A stretch of DNA of 37,551 bases from Planctomycetota bacterium (GTDB lineage: Bacteria; Planctomycetota; Planctomycetia; Planctomycetales; Planctomycetaceae), in the NCBI GenBank assembly GCA_018242525.1, contig JAFEBS010000043.1, positions 1-37,551 of the forward strand. The letters are read 5' to 3'. Positions 24,921 to 33,301 of this stretch are shown here, in pieces. Under the pieces are notes generated by a model, which saw only the letters and a list, made by a program, of their open reading frames with translations, was not told the DNA's origin and made no database searches. The translations under genes and the position numbers were made by a program. How positions within the stretch are numbered: position 1 is the first letter of the stretch; each line of letters opens with the position of its first letter.

Positions 24921-25955
24921 ATGTCTGTCTCCGTGATGGTCCAATGTCCACACTGTCAGGCTCAGGGGAATCTGGCTGATCCTGCCTTGTTCGGTCAGCC
25001 GATCAGTTGCCCTGCGTGCCAGACGGTCTTCGTGGCTCCGACGCCTGCGGTCGATACGACGACGATTGCCACGCCTGCGACCGCTGTTCCGGAACCTGTT
25101 CCCGCAGCAGGGAATCTGCAGAGTTCCGCAGCCGAAGCAGCTTCCATCGGTGCGCCGACCGGTTCACTGGAGACCACTCCGGGCGACGTGGCTGTCGTCG
25201 ATACTCGAGCGTTGGATACGGATGTCCTGACAACATCCAACGCGCACTGCGAATCCGCTCCAGCCACGGAGTTGCTCGATGCGCCGGCCGTCGTGCAGCA
25301 GGCGGTTGAAGCGGTCGCTTCGATTCCGATGGCGAATCCAGCGGCGAATCCATCGCCAGTCATGCTGACGACCGTCGCGATTCCCGTCCCTGCAGCGACA
25401 GATACGGGTCTACCACAGCCATCAGTCGCATTCGGAGCCGCCGTAGACACGCCGGGGCTCCCCATTTCGGTAGCGATCCCCACAGTCGCGGCCATGCCGA
25501 CCGGAGCAGAGCCCAGTTTCGTCACAGCTCCAATGGCGAGTCAACCGACGGTACCAGGAGAGATTCTTCCGCAATTGGGCCCGATTCCCGAGCGGCCGGT
25601 CCTGACGATCGATGGGCCATTGCCTCAGTTTTTGGCTCCGTTGCCGGAACCGGGTCTGGCGGAAGTCAGTTTTGCTCAAAGCCTGCCAGAACCGCTGGCT
25701 CGGGGCAATGTCAAGCCGCCGAAGATGCCGTCGAAGCAGGTGCAGATGATCGCCATCGGAACGGTTTCGATCATTCTTTTGGTGGCAACGGTCCTGTTTT
25801 TGATGGGAGATCCGCTCCGCACCCGGATGTCAAAACCGGCCGGAAGCGTTGTCCAGCCATCACGGCCTGCAGGCCGTGACGAATCGGCAGAAGATGTGTT
25901 TGCCCGAATCAACGCTCTGTCGAAGCCAGGTAATAGCAAATCCAACGACAAGTGA
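24921..25955 (+). CDS. Zinc-ribbon protein with Ala/Pro-rich region and one membrane segment
   Basis: A 344-residue protein. The amino terminus is a zinc ribbon of the MJ0042-like kind: CPHC (Cys9, Cys12) and CPAC (Cys30, Cys33). Residues about 40-260 are low-complexity, rich in Ala, Pro, Thr and Val, and probably disordered. One transmembrane helix lies at about 276-296, then a basic/polar tail of about 48 residues. The order resembles planctomycete proteins with a cytoplasmic zinc ribbon and a single anchor; function is unknown. AGAGG lies about 9 nt before the ATG. The amidohydrolase gene starts 24 nt after the stop, so they are probably co-transcribed. Confidence 0.82.
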   Translation: MSVSVMVQCPHCQAQGNLADPALFGQPISCPACQTVFVAPTPAVDTTTIATPATAVPEPVPAAGNLQSSAAEAASIGAPTGSLETTPGDVAVVDTRALDTDVLTTSNAHCESAPATELLDAPAVVQQAVEAVASIPMANPAANPSPVMLTTVAIPVPAATDTGLPQPSVAFGAAVDTPGLPISVAIPTVAAMPTGAEPSFVTAPMASQPTVPGEILPQLGPIPERPVLTIDGPLPQFLAPLPEPGLAEVSFAQSLPEPLARGNVKPPKMPSKQVQMIAIGTVSIILLVATVLFLMGDPLRTRMSKPAGSVVQPSRPAGRDESAEDVFARINALSKPGNSKSNDK

Positions 25956-25979
25956 TCCAATGAAAAGGGGATGACAACG

Positions 25980-27275
25980 ATGGGATTGAAGTGGCTGAGG
26001 GGCGTCGTCATGGTGAGCCTGGCGTGGTGTGGCGTGCCGTCTGCCGACGCGGCCACTATCATTCATGCGGCCCGGTTGATCGACGGACGCAATGACGAAC
26101 CGGCACTGCAGATGACGATCGTGATCGACGAGGGGCGGATCACGGCCATCGCCAAGGGATATCAAGTTCCCGGGAATGGCGACACGCTGATCGCGCTGAC
26201 CGAGCACACGGTCATGCCCGGCCTGATGGATATGCACACTCACCTGCAGTCACAGCATTCCAAAGATACATACACCGAGCGTTTCTTCATGGAGCAGGCG
26301 GACTACGCACTTCGCTCGACGGTCTATGCCCGCGTGACTTTACTCGCCGGATTTACCACCGTTCGCGACCTGGGTGACAACGGAGTCAATTCGGTGGCGT
26401 TGCGCAAGGCGATCGACCAGGGCTGGGTGCCGGGGCCGCGGATTTTCACCGCCGGAAAATCCCTCGCCACGACGGGTGGGCACGCCGATCCCACGAATTC
26501 ACTGCGCGGCGAATACCGTCGCGATGCAGGCCCGCTGGAAGGGGTGATCAATGGAGTCGACGACGCTCGCAAGGCGGTCCGGCAGCGATACAAGGATGGC
26601 GCGGACCTGATCAAGCTGACCGCCACCGGGGGAATCCTGAGCCTGGCGGCCAACGGCCAGAATCCGCAGTTCACGTACGACGAATTGAAAGCCATTGTCG
26701 AGACCGCGCGCGACTACGGCATGACCGTGGCCGTACACGCGCACGGGACCGAGGGGATCAAGCGCGCCGTCCTGGCGGGGGTGGATTCGATCGAACATGG
26801 CACCTTCATGACGGATGAAACCATGGAACTGATGAAGGAACGGGGAACCTACTGGGTCCCGACAAACATGGCTGGTGAATGGGTCGCCGAAAAGGCCCGC
26901 GAACCGGGGTATTTTCCCGAAATCGTCCGCCCCAAAGCCGCCGCCATCGGCCCGGTTATCAAGGAAACATTTGCCAAGGCGTATCAGTCCGGGGTCAAGA
27001 TTGCCTTCGGAACCGATTCCGGAGTCTCGCCCCACGGCCAGAACGCCCGCGAATTTGAGCTGATGGTGGCAGGTGGAATGCCTCCCATGAAGGCGATTCA
27101 ATCGGCCACTCTGGAAGCCGCTCGCTTGATGAAAATTGAGGAGCGACTGGGCACTGTCGAAGCGAATAAGACGGCGGACATCGTCGCCGTCAAGGGAAAC
27201 CCGCTGGAAAACATCCGGCTGATGCAGAACATCGTGTTCGTCATGAAAGAGGGCGTTATTTACAAGCAACCGTGA
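25980..27275 (+). CDS. Exported metal-dependent amidohydrolase (prolidase/imidazolonepropionase-like)
   Basis: A 431-residue exported enzyme of the amidohydrolase superfamily. Signal peptide about 1-24 (ending ADA). Metal ligands and catalytic residues are visible: MDMHTHL (His86, His88), the probably carbamylated Lys212 in DLIKLTATGG, HAHG (His253, His255), EHG (His273) and FGTDSGV (Asp346). This pattern fits the branch of Xaa-Pro dipeptidases and related aryl/acyl peptidases; the true substrate is unknown. The ATG at 25980 was chosen because AAGGGG lies 9 nt upstream; an ATG at 25971 is too close to it. Probably in one operon with the zinc-ribbon protein (24 nt before) and the MFS transporter (45 nt after). 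Confidence 0.9.
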   Translation: MGLKWLRGVVMVSLAWCGVPSADAATIIHAARLIDGRNDEPALQMTIVIDEGRITAIAKGYQVPGNGDTLIALTEHTVMPGLMDMHTHLQSQHSKDTYTERFFMEQADYALRSTVYARVTLLAGFTTVRDLGDNGVNSVALRKAIDQGWVPGPRIFTAGKSLATTGGHADPTNSLRGEYRRDAGPLEGVINGVDDARKAVRQRYKDGADLIKLTATGGILSLAANGQNPQFTYDELKAIVETARDYGMTVAVHAHGTEGIKRAVLAGVDSIEHGTFMTDETMELMKERGTYWVPTNMAGEWVAEKAREPGYFPEIVRPKAAAIGPVIKETFAKAYQSGVKIAFGTDSGVSPHGQNAREFELMVAGGMPPMKAIQSATLEAARLMKIEERLGTVEANKTADIVAVKGNPLENIRLMQNIVFVMKEGVIYKQP

Positions 27276-27320
27276 TCTGACCGGGACTGTGCACCACCTG
27301 ACTCTTTACCCGGAACTGTC

Positions 27321-28694
27321 ATGGGGCTTGTTCACACGACGGACGATTCAGCCGATCACGCCGCCCCGGCGACTCGTGTGCGAATTGTCGTCTCGACATG
27401 GCTGGCTGCCATGGCCGCGATGGCCTACTTGTGCCGACTCAGTATTTCCGTCGCCGAGAAGACGATCCGGGGGGACCTCGGGCTGACCGAGCAGCAGATG
27501 GGAAACATCCTGGGTCCGGCTTTTTTCTGGACTTATGCGTTTGCCCAGATTCCGTCGTCACGATTGGGGGAACGCCTGGGGGCGCGCATCAGCCTGCCGC
27601 TGTTCGCCTGTGCCTGGTCGATCGCCACCGCGCTGTTTGGAACGGTTGCCTGGTACCCGCTGCTGCTGGTCATCTGGATGATCGTTGGTCTCTCTCAGGC
27701 CGGGGCGTTTCCCGTGGCCACCCGGACGATTTCGCAGTGGTATCCCAAGTCTGAACGAGCGTTGGCCAGTGGATCCCTGGTGGCGTTCATGTCCGCCGGG
27801 GCGGCGATTGGCGCAGGTCTGACGGGTGTCCTGATTCAATACATCGCCTGGCAAACGTTGTTCATGCTCTATGCGGCACCGGGGCTGCTGTGGGCATTGG
27901 GGTTTTATTACTGGTTTCGGAACCGACCGGAAGGTCACCCTGCGGTGAACTCCGCAGAGTTGCGTCATATTCACGATGGCGAATCGACTTTACACGGCAG
28001 CACTCTACCGGACGAGCCAACACCCTGGAGTCGACTCGTTGTTTCGTGGCCCATGTGGATGATCTGCGGACAGCAATTCTGCCGGGCGGCGGCCCTGGTG
28101 TTCTTCGGCAGTTGGTTCGCGACATTCCTGCAGGAATCACGACAGATCAGCGTGGGGAAATCCGGCCTGCTCTCGATCCTGCCGCACCTGGCGACCGCCG
28201 TCGCCTGCCTGATCGGTGGTGGCGTCGCGGATCTGATCTATCGACGAACCGGGCGCCTGGATTGGTCGCGCAAGGGGCTCGCGGTGGCCAGCCTGACATT
28301 GTCCACGGGCCTGATCTTTGCGGCGTATTTTGTTCAAGATGCAACCTTGGCTGTGATCGTGATCAGCGCGGGGATCTTTTGCGCGGGGTTGGCGGGCCCC
28401 AGTTCCTATGCGGTTACAATGGACATGGGCGGCCGGCATGTGGGCGCGGTATTCGCCACCATGAATATGGTGGGAAACATCGGTGCCGGACTGTTCCCGA
28501 TGTTTGTTCCGCGATTTCGGAAATGGCTGGAAGCGACCCCCGCGCTCCTGGACCTTTGTGCCGGAGACTCCTGGAATGCGGTTGTCGTGCTGATTTCCCT
28601 GTTGCATCTGGGAGCGGCAGCGTGCTGGCTGTTATTACCGATCCACGGGACAGTCATCGATCGATCGCCGCAGGGTGCGATCGGCTCCCGCTAA
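27321..28694 (+). CDS. MFS transporter, anion:cation symporter-like
   Basis: A 457-residue inner-membrane transporter with about 12 predicted helices. The first half contains RLSISVAEKTIRGDLGLTEQQMGNILG and AFFWTYAFAQIPSSRLGERLGAR, the signature of the anion:cation symporter branch (hexuronate, galactarate, phthalate and similar organic acids). The second half repeats the six-helix pattern with a polar loop between, around residues 195-235. The substrate cannot be told from sequence alone; a sugar acid would fit the YjhG-type dehydratase 2.6 kb upstream. GGAA lies about 6 nt before the ATG. It follows the amidohydrolase gene by 45 nt, so an operon is likely. Confidence 0.9.
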   Translation: MGLVHTTDDSADHAAPATRVRIVVSTWLAAMAAMAYLCRLSISVAEKTIRGDLGLTEQQMGNILGPAFFWTYAFAQIPSSRLGERLGARISLPLFACAWSIATALFGTVAWYPLLLVIWMIVGLSQAGAFPVATRTISQWYPKSERALASGSLVAFMSAGAAIGAGLTGVLIQYIAWQTLFMLYAAPGLLWALGFYYWFRNRPEGHPAVNSAELRHIHDGESTLHGSTLPDEPTPWSRLVVSWPMWMICGQQFCRAAALVFFGSWFATFLQESRQISVGKSGLLSILPHLATAVACLIGGGVADLIYRRTGRLDWSRKGLAVASLTLSTGLIFAAYFVQDATLAVIVISAGIFCAGLAGPSSYAVTMDMGGRHVGAVFATMNMVGNIGAGLFPMFVPRFRKWLEATPALLDLCAGDSWNAVVVLISLLHLGAAACWLLLPIHGTVIDRSPQGAIGSR

Positions 28695-29104
28695 TTCGGC
28701 GCGTGGCGTGAACCGCTACGGACGAACTCTTCCTCGTCGCTGTGCCAGTTGTCTGATGGACGACGGCGCGCCCTCGCGTGAATCGGCTCAACTCCGGTTC
28801 AGAATCGTCCACGTGGATAAAAAATGACAGCATCAGACCTGCTGACCAGGCAGGGCCATCGCCGTTTTCAAATTGGGGTGCCACGGTCTTACCGTCTTCG
28901 GGAAGGCCGTGCGAGTGCTCAATCGGCACGGCCATGTCGAGGACGCCATAACCGTGGCACCTGATCCCCAATCTGAAGAGGCCCATCGCCCTGGCTGGCC
29001 AGGCCCGACACTCGCAAGTCGGGCTGGTATTTGGTGGAATGAGATGTGCTTGCTCTTGAGGGCCTGTTGATCAATGCTGCGCTCGTGTTGAAGGAATCCT
29101 CGGC
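28695..29104 (+). other. 410-bp spacer before hsp20
   Basis: No gene is seen. A MITE-like element fills 28851-28994 (listed separately). The rest holds no recognisable promoter; AAGGAA about 9 nt before the Hsp20 ATG is its ribosome-binding site. I looked for a ROSE or fourU-type thermometer around that site and saw no clear pairing. Confidence 0.6.
28851..28994 (+). repeat. MITE-like dyad-symmetric element, copy 2
   Basis: A 144-bp element with the same design as 10731-10876: terminal CAGGGCCATCGCC and GGCCCATCGCCCTGG, inner perfect pair GGTGCCACGGT/ACCGTGGCACC apart from end positions (28877-28887, 28951-28961), and central GGCCGTGC/GCACGGCC stem. The core is about 94% identical to the other copy in reverse complement. 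CTGACCAGGC (28842-28851) and CTGGCCAGGC (28995-29004) flank it, a possible imperfect target-site duplication. Relative to the flanking genes it has the same orientation as copy 1. Confidence 0.82.
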
Positions 29105-29521
29105 ATGTTCAAGTCACTCTGGAAGCCACTCCACCTGTCATTTGATCCGGATCAACGCGTCGAGCAGTTGTTCAACGAGTTGATCCACCAGCCGTGGGGG
29201 CATTGTCCACCGAAATCGGCCTGGCAACCCACCATCAATGTCGTCGAAACCGATACGGCCTACATTCTGGAAGCCGACCTGCCGGGGGTTCTGCCGGAAA
29301 ATGTCGACCTGCGCATTCTGGACAACGTGCTGGTACTTCGCGGCCGCCGGGAATCGGTCGAAGTCAGTCGGACGGCCCACAGCCTGTGTGTCGAACGCGC
29401 GCATGCGGAATTCACTCGCGAATTCAAGCTCTTCCAGCCGATCAATCCGGCCGCTGTACAGACGCGGTTTGAAAATGGAATCCTGCGGGCCGTGGTTCCC
29501 AAACGCAGGGCCGAAGAATAG
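29105..29521 (+). CDS. hsp20: Hsp20/alpha-crystallin small heat-shock protein
   Basis: A 138-residue ATP-independent chaperone that binds unfolding proteins. The alpha-crystallin domain spans about 40-135: PTINVVETDTAYILEADLPGV, NVDLRILDNVLVLRGRRES and FTREFKLFQPINPAAVQTRFENGILRAVVPK, ending with the typical GIL motif and KRR. The short amino-terminal region carries a DPDQRVEQLFNEL helix. AAGGAA lies about 9 nt before the ATG. The Lon-like protease gene follows after 128 bp on the same strand, which supports a stress-response role. No CIRCE or heat-shock promoter was recognised upstream. Confidence 0.94.
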   Translation: MFKSLWKPLHLSFDPDQRVEQLFNELIHQPWGHCPPKSAWQPTINVVETDTAYILEADLPGVLPENVDLRILDNVLVLRGRRESVEVSRTAHSLCVERAHAEFTREFKLFQPINPAAVQTRFENGILRAVVPKRRAEE

Positions 29522-29649
29522 ACCGACGTGTCAGCGATGGCCCCGGCGATGTCTGTACTCCTTGTGAGTGCTTCGCGCGAGCAGCGGCGGGACTACGGAA
29601 CTCCACTCCCGTGAGATGGCAGCGATACTTTGACGGAAAGATTTGAACT

Positions 29650-32136
29650 GTGACTGAACTGATGTCCCCCCGAGAATTGACCGCAGGCGAAACAGGACCA
29701 GTGCTGGTCCCCCAGGAATTTGGATTCACAACCACCGACGAAGTGCAACCGCTGGACGGGATTGTCGGTCAGCCCCGGGCCTTGCGGGCCGTGGATGTCG
29801 GGTTGGGGATGCGGCAACCCGGCTATCACCTGTACATGTCCGGCATGAGTGGCACCGGTCGCATGGAACTGGTCCACCGGACTCTGACGGACCGCGCCAA
29901 ACAGGAACCTGTGCCGTCCGACTGGATCTACGTCAACAATTTCGATGAAGTCGATCAGCCGTGTCTGTTGTCGCTTCCCGCCGGCCAGGGGACTCAATTG
30001 CAACGCGACATGACGTCGCTCATCAGCCGGTTACTTGAGGAAATCCCCAAGGCCTTCCAACGGGAAGACTTCGCCCACGAAAAGGATCGGCTGCGCCAGT
30101 CCTACAAGGAACGCGGCGACGCCATTTTTGAGGAATTGAATGCGGCCGCCAGGCAGCACGATTTTTCCGTCCAGCAGGTCGCCGATAACCAGATGGTCTT
30201 TACGCCCCTGCGCGATGGCCATCCGATTTCCGAAGAAGACGCTTTGAAGCTGACTCCAGAAGAACTGAAGGAGATTGACCAGCGGCAGCGGAACCTGATG
30301 TCGATCGTGGAACGTGTTGTTGAAAAGCAGTCGGAACTGGAGCGACAGCTGAATACCGAAGTTCGGCAGGTGGAACGGACCTTTGCCAACGGCTTGCTGG
30401 AGCCCTTCATCCTCGAAATCACCGAACGGTATGCGAATGAGAAAGTGACACAATGGCTGGGTCGACTGAAATCACATTTTCTGAAGAACCTGGACCGCTT
30501 TCGACGGCGCGCCGACCGACTGCAGATGCAGGCCCTGGAAAAGCTGACCGGCGAACCGAATGAAGCGGACATCCAGGAGCGATTCTTCGAGTATCAGGTA
30601 AATGTCCTGGTCAGCAATGTCGACCTCGATCAGGCTCCCGTGGTGATCGAATCCGCCCCCACATATCGCAATCTGTTTGGGACCATCGACCGGATTGTGG
30701 ACCGACTGGGGCATGTCGTTACCAACTTCACACGGATCAAGGCGGGCAGTCTGCATCGGGCCAATGGTGGATACCTGGTCTTTCACCTGGCCGACGCACT
30801 GCAGGAACCGTTTGTCTGGCGACAGCTGAAACGGGTGTTGAAGGCGGGACAAGTGGAGTTTGAGGACTACGATCCGTTTTCAATCTTCTCGGTGTCTGCC
30901 CTCAAGCCCCAACCGATGCCGCTGGACGTGAAACTGGTCGTACTCGGCAGTCCCCTGCTGTATCACATGCTGTATCTGTACGACGAAGACTTTCGCGACA
31001 TATTCAGGGTGAAGGCGGATTTCGACAACGAACTGGATGACGAACTGCCGGCCCCCGCCCTGTATGCTCAATTGGTGCGCCGCCTGGGACGCGACGAGAA
31101 TGTCCCGGCATTCGACGCACCGGCGGTGGCGGAACTGGTTCGAGTCAGTCGGCGGCTGGTGGGAGACCAGCGCAAGCTGACCGCTCAGTTCCGTCGCATG
31201 ATCGATCTGATTCGCGAAGCGGCCTTCTGGTCCCGGAAGGCGGGTGCCACCGTCGTGACAGCGGATCACGTGCGCCAATCTCTGCATGAACAGGTCTACC
31301 GATCGGATCTGGTCGCGGCGAAAATCCGTGAACTGGTGGGAGATGGTACGTTGCTCATTTCGCTCGGTTCGCCCGAAGTTGGGCAGGTCAACGGACTGGC
31401 CGTGGCTGATCTCGGCGATTACGCCTTCGGCTGGCCGATGCGACTGACCGCCAGCGTGGGGGTCGGTGCCGCCGGAGTGATCAACATTGAACGCGAAAGT
31501 CACCTGAGCGGTCGCACATTCGACAAGGGCATGTTGATCCTGGAGGGCTACATGCGATCGCGTTACGCGGTGGAACATCCCCTGGCCCTGTCCGCCAGCC
31601 TGGCCATGGAACAAAGTTATGGCGGGATCGATGGCGACAGTGCATCGGCCGCCGAATTGCTGTGCCTGCTGAGCGCCCTCGGCGAGATCTCGGTTCGGCA
31701 GGATATTGCCTTGACCGGATCGATCAACCAGCGCGGCCAGATCCAGGCGATCGGCGGCGTGAACGAGAAGGTTGAGGGCTTTTTCGATATCTGTAGAGCG
31801 AAGGGACTTGGCGGGAGTCACGGCGTCTGCATTCCTGCCTCAAACGTCAAGAATCTGGTGTTGCGCCACGATGTCGTCGAAGCGATCTCGAGCGGCCAGT
31901 TCCATATCTGGCCGGTGGAGACCATCGACAATGTTCTGGAACTGTTTAGTGGACTGGCTGCGGGTACCAATGACGATCAGGCAACGTGTCACGGTCGTGT
32001 CGATCACCGCCTGCGGCAGATGCTGGCGTCCTTGAAATCACACAAGCGGACAAGCCGCGAACGGACGGAAACACCTTCACCAGCGTCCCCGCCCGGCCCC
32101 ACGGATCCTCGACCACCACTGCCTGGCCGGATGTAA
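29650..32136 (+). CDS. Lon-like protease with AAA_32-type domain (LonB/LonC-like)
   Basis: An 828-residue Lon-family serine protease with an amino-terminal AAA-like domain split by a long helical insert. Residues 35-75 carry the P-loop region YHLYMSGMSGTGRM, in which Arg71 stands where Lys is usual. A coiled-coil-rich insert lies at about 130-290. The Walker B region is ANGGYLVFHLADAL (His379 where Asp is usual). The Lon proteolytic domain lies at about 570-790, with catalytic Ser664 (DGDSAS) and Lys707 (GGVNEK); their 43-residue spacing equals E. coli Lon (Ser679/Lys722). The tail is Pro-rich. The start is a GTG at 29650 with GGAAAG about 9 nt upstream; an ATG at 29662 is an alternative. It ends directly against the stop of the convergent cupin gene. 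Confidence 0.93.
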   Translation: MTELMSPRELTAGETGPVLVPQEFGFTTTDEVQPLDGIVGQPRALRAVDVGLGMRQPGYHLYMSGMSGTGRMELVHRTLTDRAKQEPVPSDWIYVNNFDEVDQPCLLSLPAGQGTQLQRDMTSLISRLLEEIPKAFQREDFAHEKDRLRQSYKERGDAIFEELNAAARQHDFSVQQVADNQMVFTPLRDGHPISEEDALKLTPEELKEIDQRQRNLMSIVERVVEKQSELERQLNTEVRQVERTFANGLLEPFILEITERYANEKVTQWLGRLKSHFLKNLDRFRRRADRLQMQALEKLTGEPNEADIQERFFEYQVNVLVSNVDLDQAPVVIESAPTYRNLFGTIDRIVDRLGHVVTNFTRIKAGSLHRANGGYLVFHLADALQEPFVWRQLKRVLKAGQVEFEDYDPFSIFSVSALKPQPMPLDVKLVVLGSPLLYHMLYLYDEDFRDIFRVKADFDNELDDELPAPALYAQLVRRLGRDENVPAFDAPAVAELVRVSRRLVGDQRKLTAQFRRMIDLIREAAFWSRKAGATVVTADHVRQSLHEQVYRSDLVAAKIRELVGDGTLLISLGSPEVGQVNGLAVADLGDYAFGWPMRLTASVGVGAAGVINIERESHLSGRTFDKGMLILEGYMRSRYAVEHPLALSASLAMEQSYGGIDGDSASAAELLCLLSALGEISVRQDIALTGSINQRGQIQAIGGVNEKVEGFFDICRAKGLGGSHGVCIPASNVKNLVLRHDVVEAISSGQFHIWPVETIDNVLELFSGLAAGTNDDQATCHGRVDHRLRQMLASLKSHKRTSRERTETPSPASPPGPTDPRPPLPGRM

Positions 32137-32682
32137 TCACTGGTCCTTGGAAGCCCTGCGATCTTGTCGAGCGAGCTGCAGTTGCTGCAGATATTGCTCT
32201 GCCAGGACATCTCCTTCACGCGGGGCCCAGGCGGCGAAGTCCTTATCATTGGTCGCCAGGTATGGTCCCGATTTGACCTCAAAGACAACGGTATCAGGCT
32301 CAAGGGCGAAGAACGTGTGAAATACACCCGCTTCGAGATCGACGCCGGGTACGTCGGAGCCCGCGGCGAGATCGGTCATCATGGTGATTTCGCCAGCAGC
32401 ATCAAACGTGACAAAACAGAGCGACCCGCGGACCACCAGGATACATTCGGCCTTCGGCGGAAGCGCGTGCCGGTGGGGTTGGATGTAAGTCCCTGGCTGC
32501 AGGGCATTGAACATCCGATGCAGGACATCGTCGGCAGACTTGTGCAACGGCAGAATGATCCGCCGCCGATCACTCTGTCGCGAACCTTCGACGGCCCGAT
32601 CCATCAATTCCGCGGTCATCAAGGTCACGGGCGTCGTTGGAGCGTCGAGTGCCCGGCGAAACTTAGCGTGTGATTCGGCCAT
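32137..32682 (-). CDS. WbuC-type cupin-fold metalloprotein
   Basis: A 181-residue protein whose central part matches the WbuC family of cupin-fold proteins: RIILPLHKSADDVLHRMFNALQPGTYIQPHRHALPPKAECILVVRGSLCFVTFD, with His residues in PHRH and a downstream VFHTFF that can bind metal. The name comes from O-antigen clusters; the biochemical role is not established, and no O-antigen genes are nearby. The start is uncertain because no clear ribosome-binding site precedes the ATG at 32682; a downstream ATG at 32619 would leave out 21 residues. Its stop abuts the stop of the Lon-like gene with no bases between. Confidence 0.85.
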   Translation of the reverse strand: MAESHAKFRRALDAPTTPVTLMTAELMDRAVEGSRQSDRRRIILPLHKSADDVLHRMFNALQPGTYIQPHRHALPPKAECILVVRGSLCFVTFDAAGEITMMTDLAAGSDVPGVDLEAGVFHTFFALEPDTVVFEVKSGPYLATNDKDFAAWAPREGDVLAEQYLQQLQLARQDRRASKDQ

Positions 32683-33301
32683 GGTTGTCGTGACGACTCT
32701 GCAAATCGGGAATGTTTGTACGGGACATGGATCGCAATCCCGATTCTATATGCCGCATTACCCGCGGCAACAATTCGTGTGAGCTCGGGTGAGCGAGAAT
32801 AAGCAATCCCGTGAACAACCTCAAGAAAGCGGTTTCGTGAGCGACACTGCACTCTCCCAATGGCACTGACTTTGTGAGCCGCACGGCGCTAGCCGCGGGT
32901 GTATTCTCCGCCTTTGGTCTGTGACCTGCGACTGCCAGGAACCGTTCTGTCGCGGTCTGCTTGGGGATTCTCTCACAGAGGCACAAAGACACAAAGAGAA
33001 CCCGGCCGAGATAACAACGATGAGCCATCATGCCATTCCCCGTGATTCCCTTTCTCGCCTGTGCATTCTCTGTTTCCTCTGTTGCCTCCTGTAAGGTCTT
33101 CTTTCCCCCATCTCTTTCGCGTGCGTCTTTCCGCTCACAAGGTTGCCGTTCGGACCGCTCAGCGAGCCCACCTGGGTCTGCGTTCTCGCAGAGGGCGGAA
33201 ACGCAGGCACCGGTGGCGGATTCAGTGGCGAAATGTTCCAATCACCGTGTGCGAGCGGCAGGCTGGGACACGCTCGACCTTCAATTTACCGGAGGCGAAC
33301 A
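32683..33301. other. 619-bp divergent intergenic region with an inverted low-complexity pair
   Basis: It separates the cupin gene (minus) from the PSD1 cytochrome gene (plus). I call no gene. CTCACAGAGGCACAAAGACA and following CAAAGAGAA (32973-33000) is an imperfect reverse complement of TTCTCTGTTTCCTCTGTTGC and following CTCCTGTAAG (about 33065-33094), giving a degenerate hairpin about 120 bp across. Open frames here lack start signals and protein-like character. GGAGG at 33291-33295 is the ribosome-binding site for the next gene. Confidence 0.6.

Noticed and set aside
28962..29104. RNA thermometer before hsp20
   Set aside because: No stable pairing of the ribosome-binding site AAGGAA with upstream bases of the ROSE or fourU type was found by eye.
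32663..33241. 192-codon minus-strand open frame in the cupin/PSD1 spacer
   Set aside because: It runs through low-complexity repeat sequence, overlaps the cupin start and shows no protein-like pattern.
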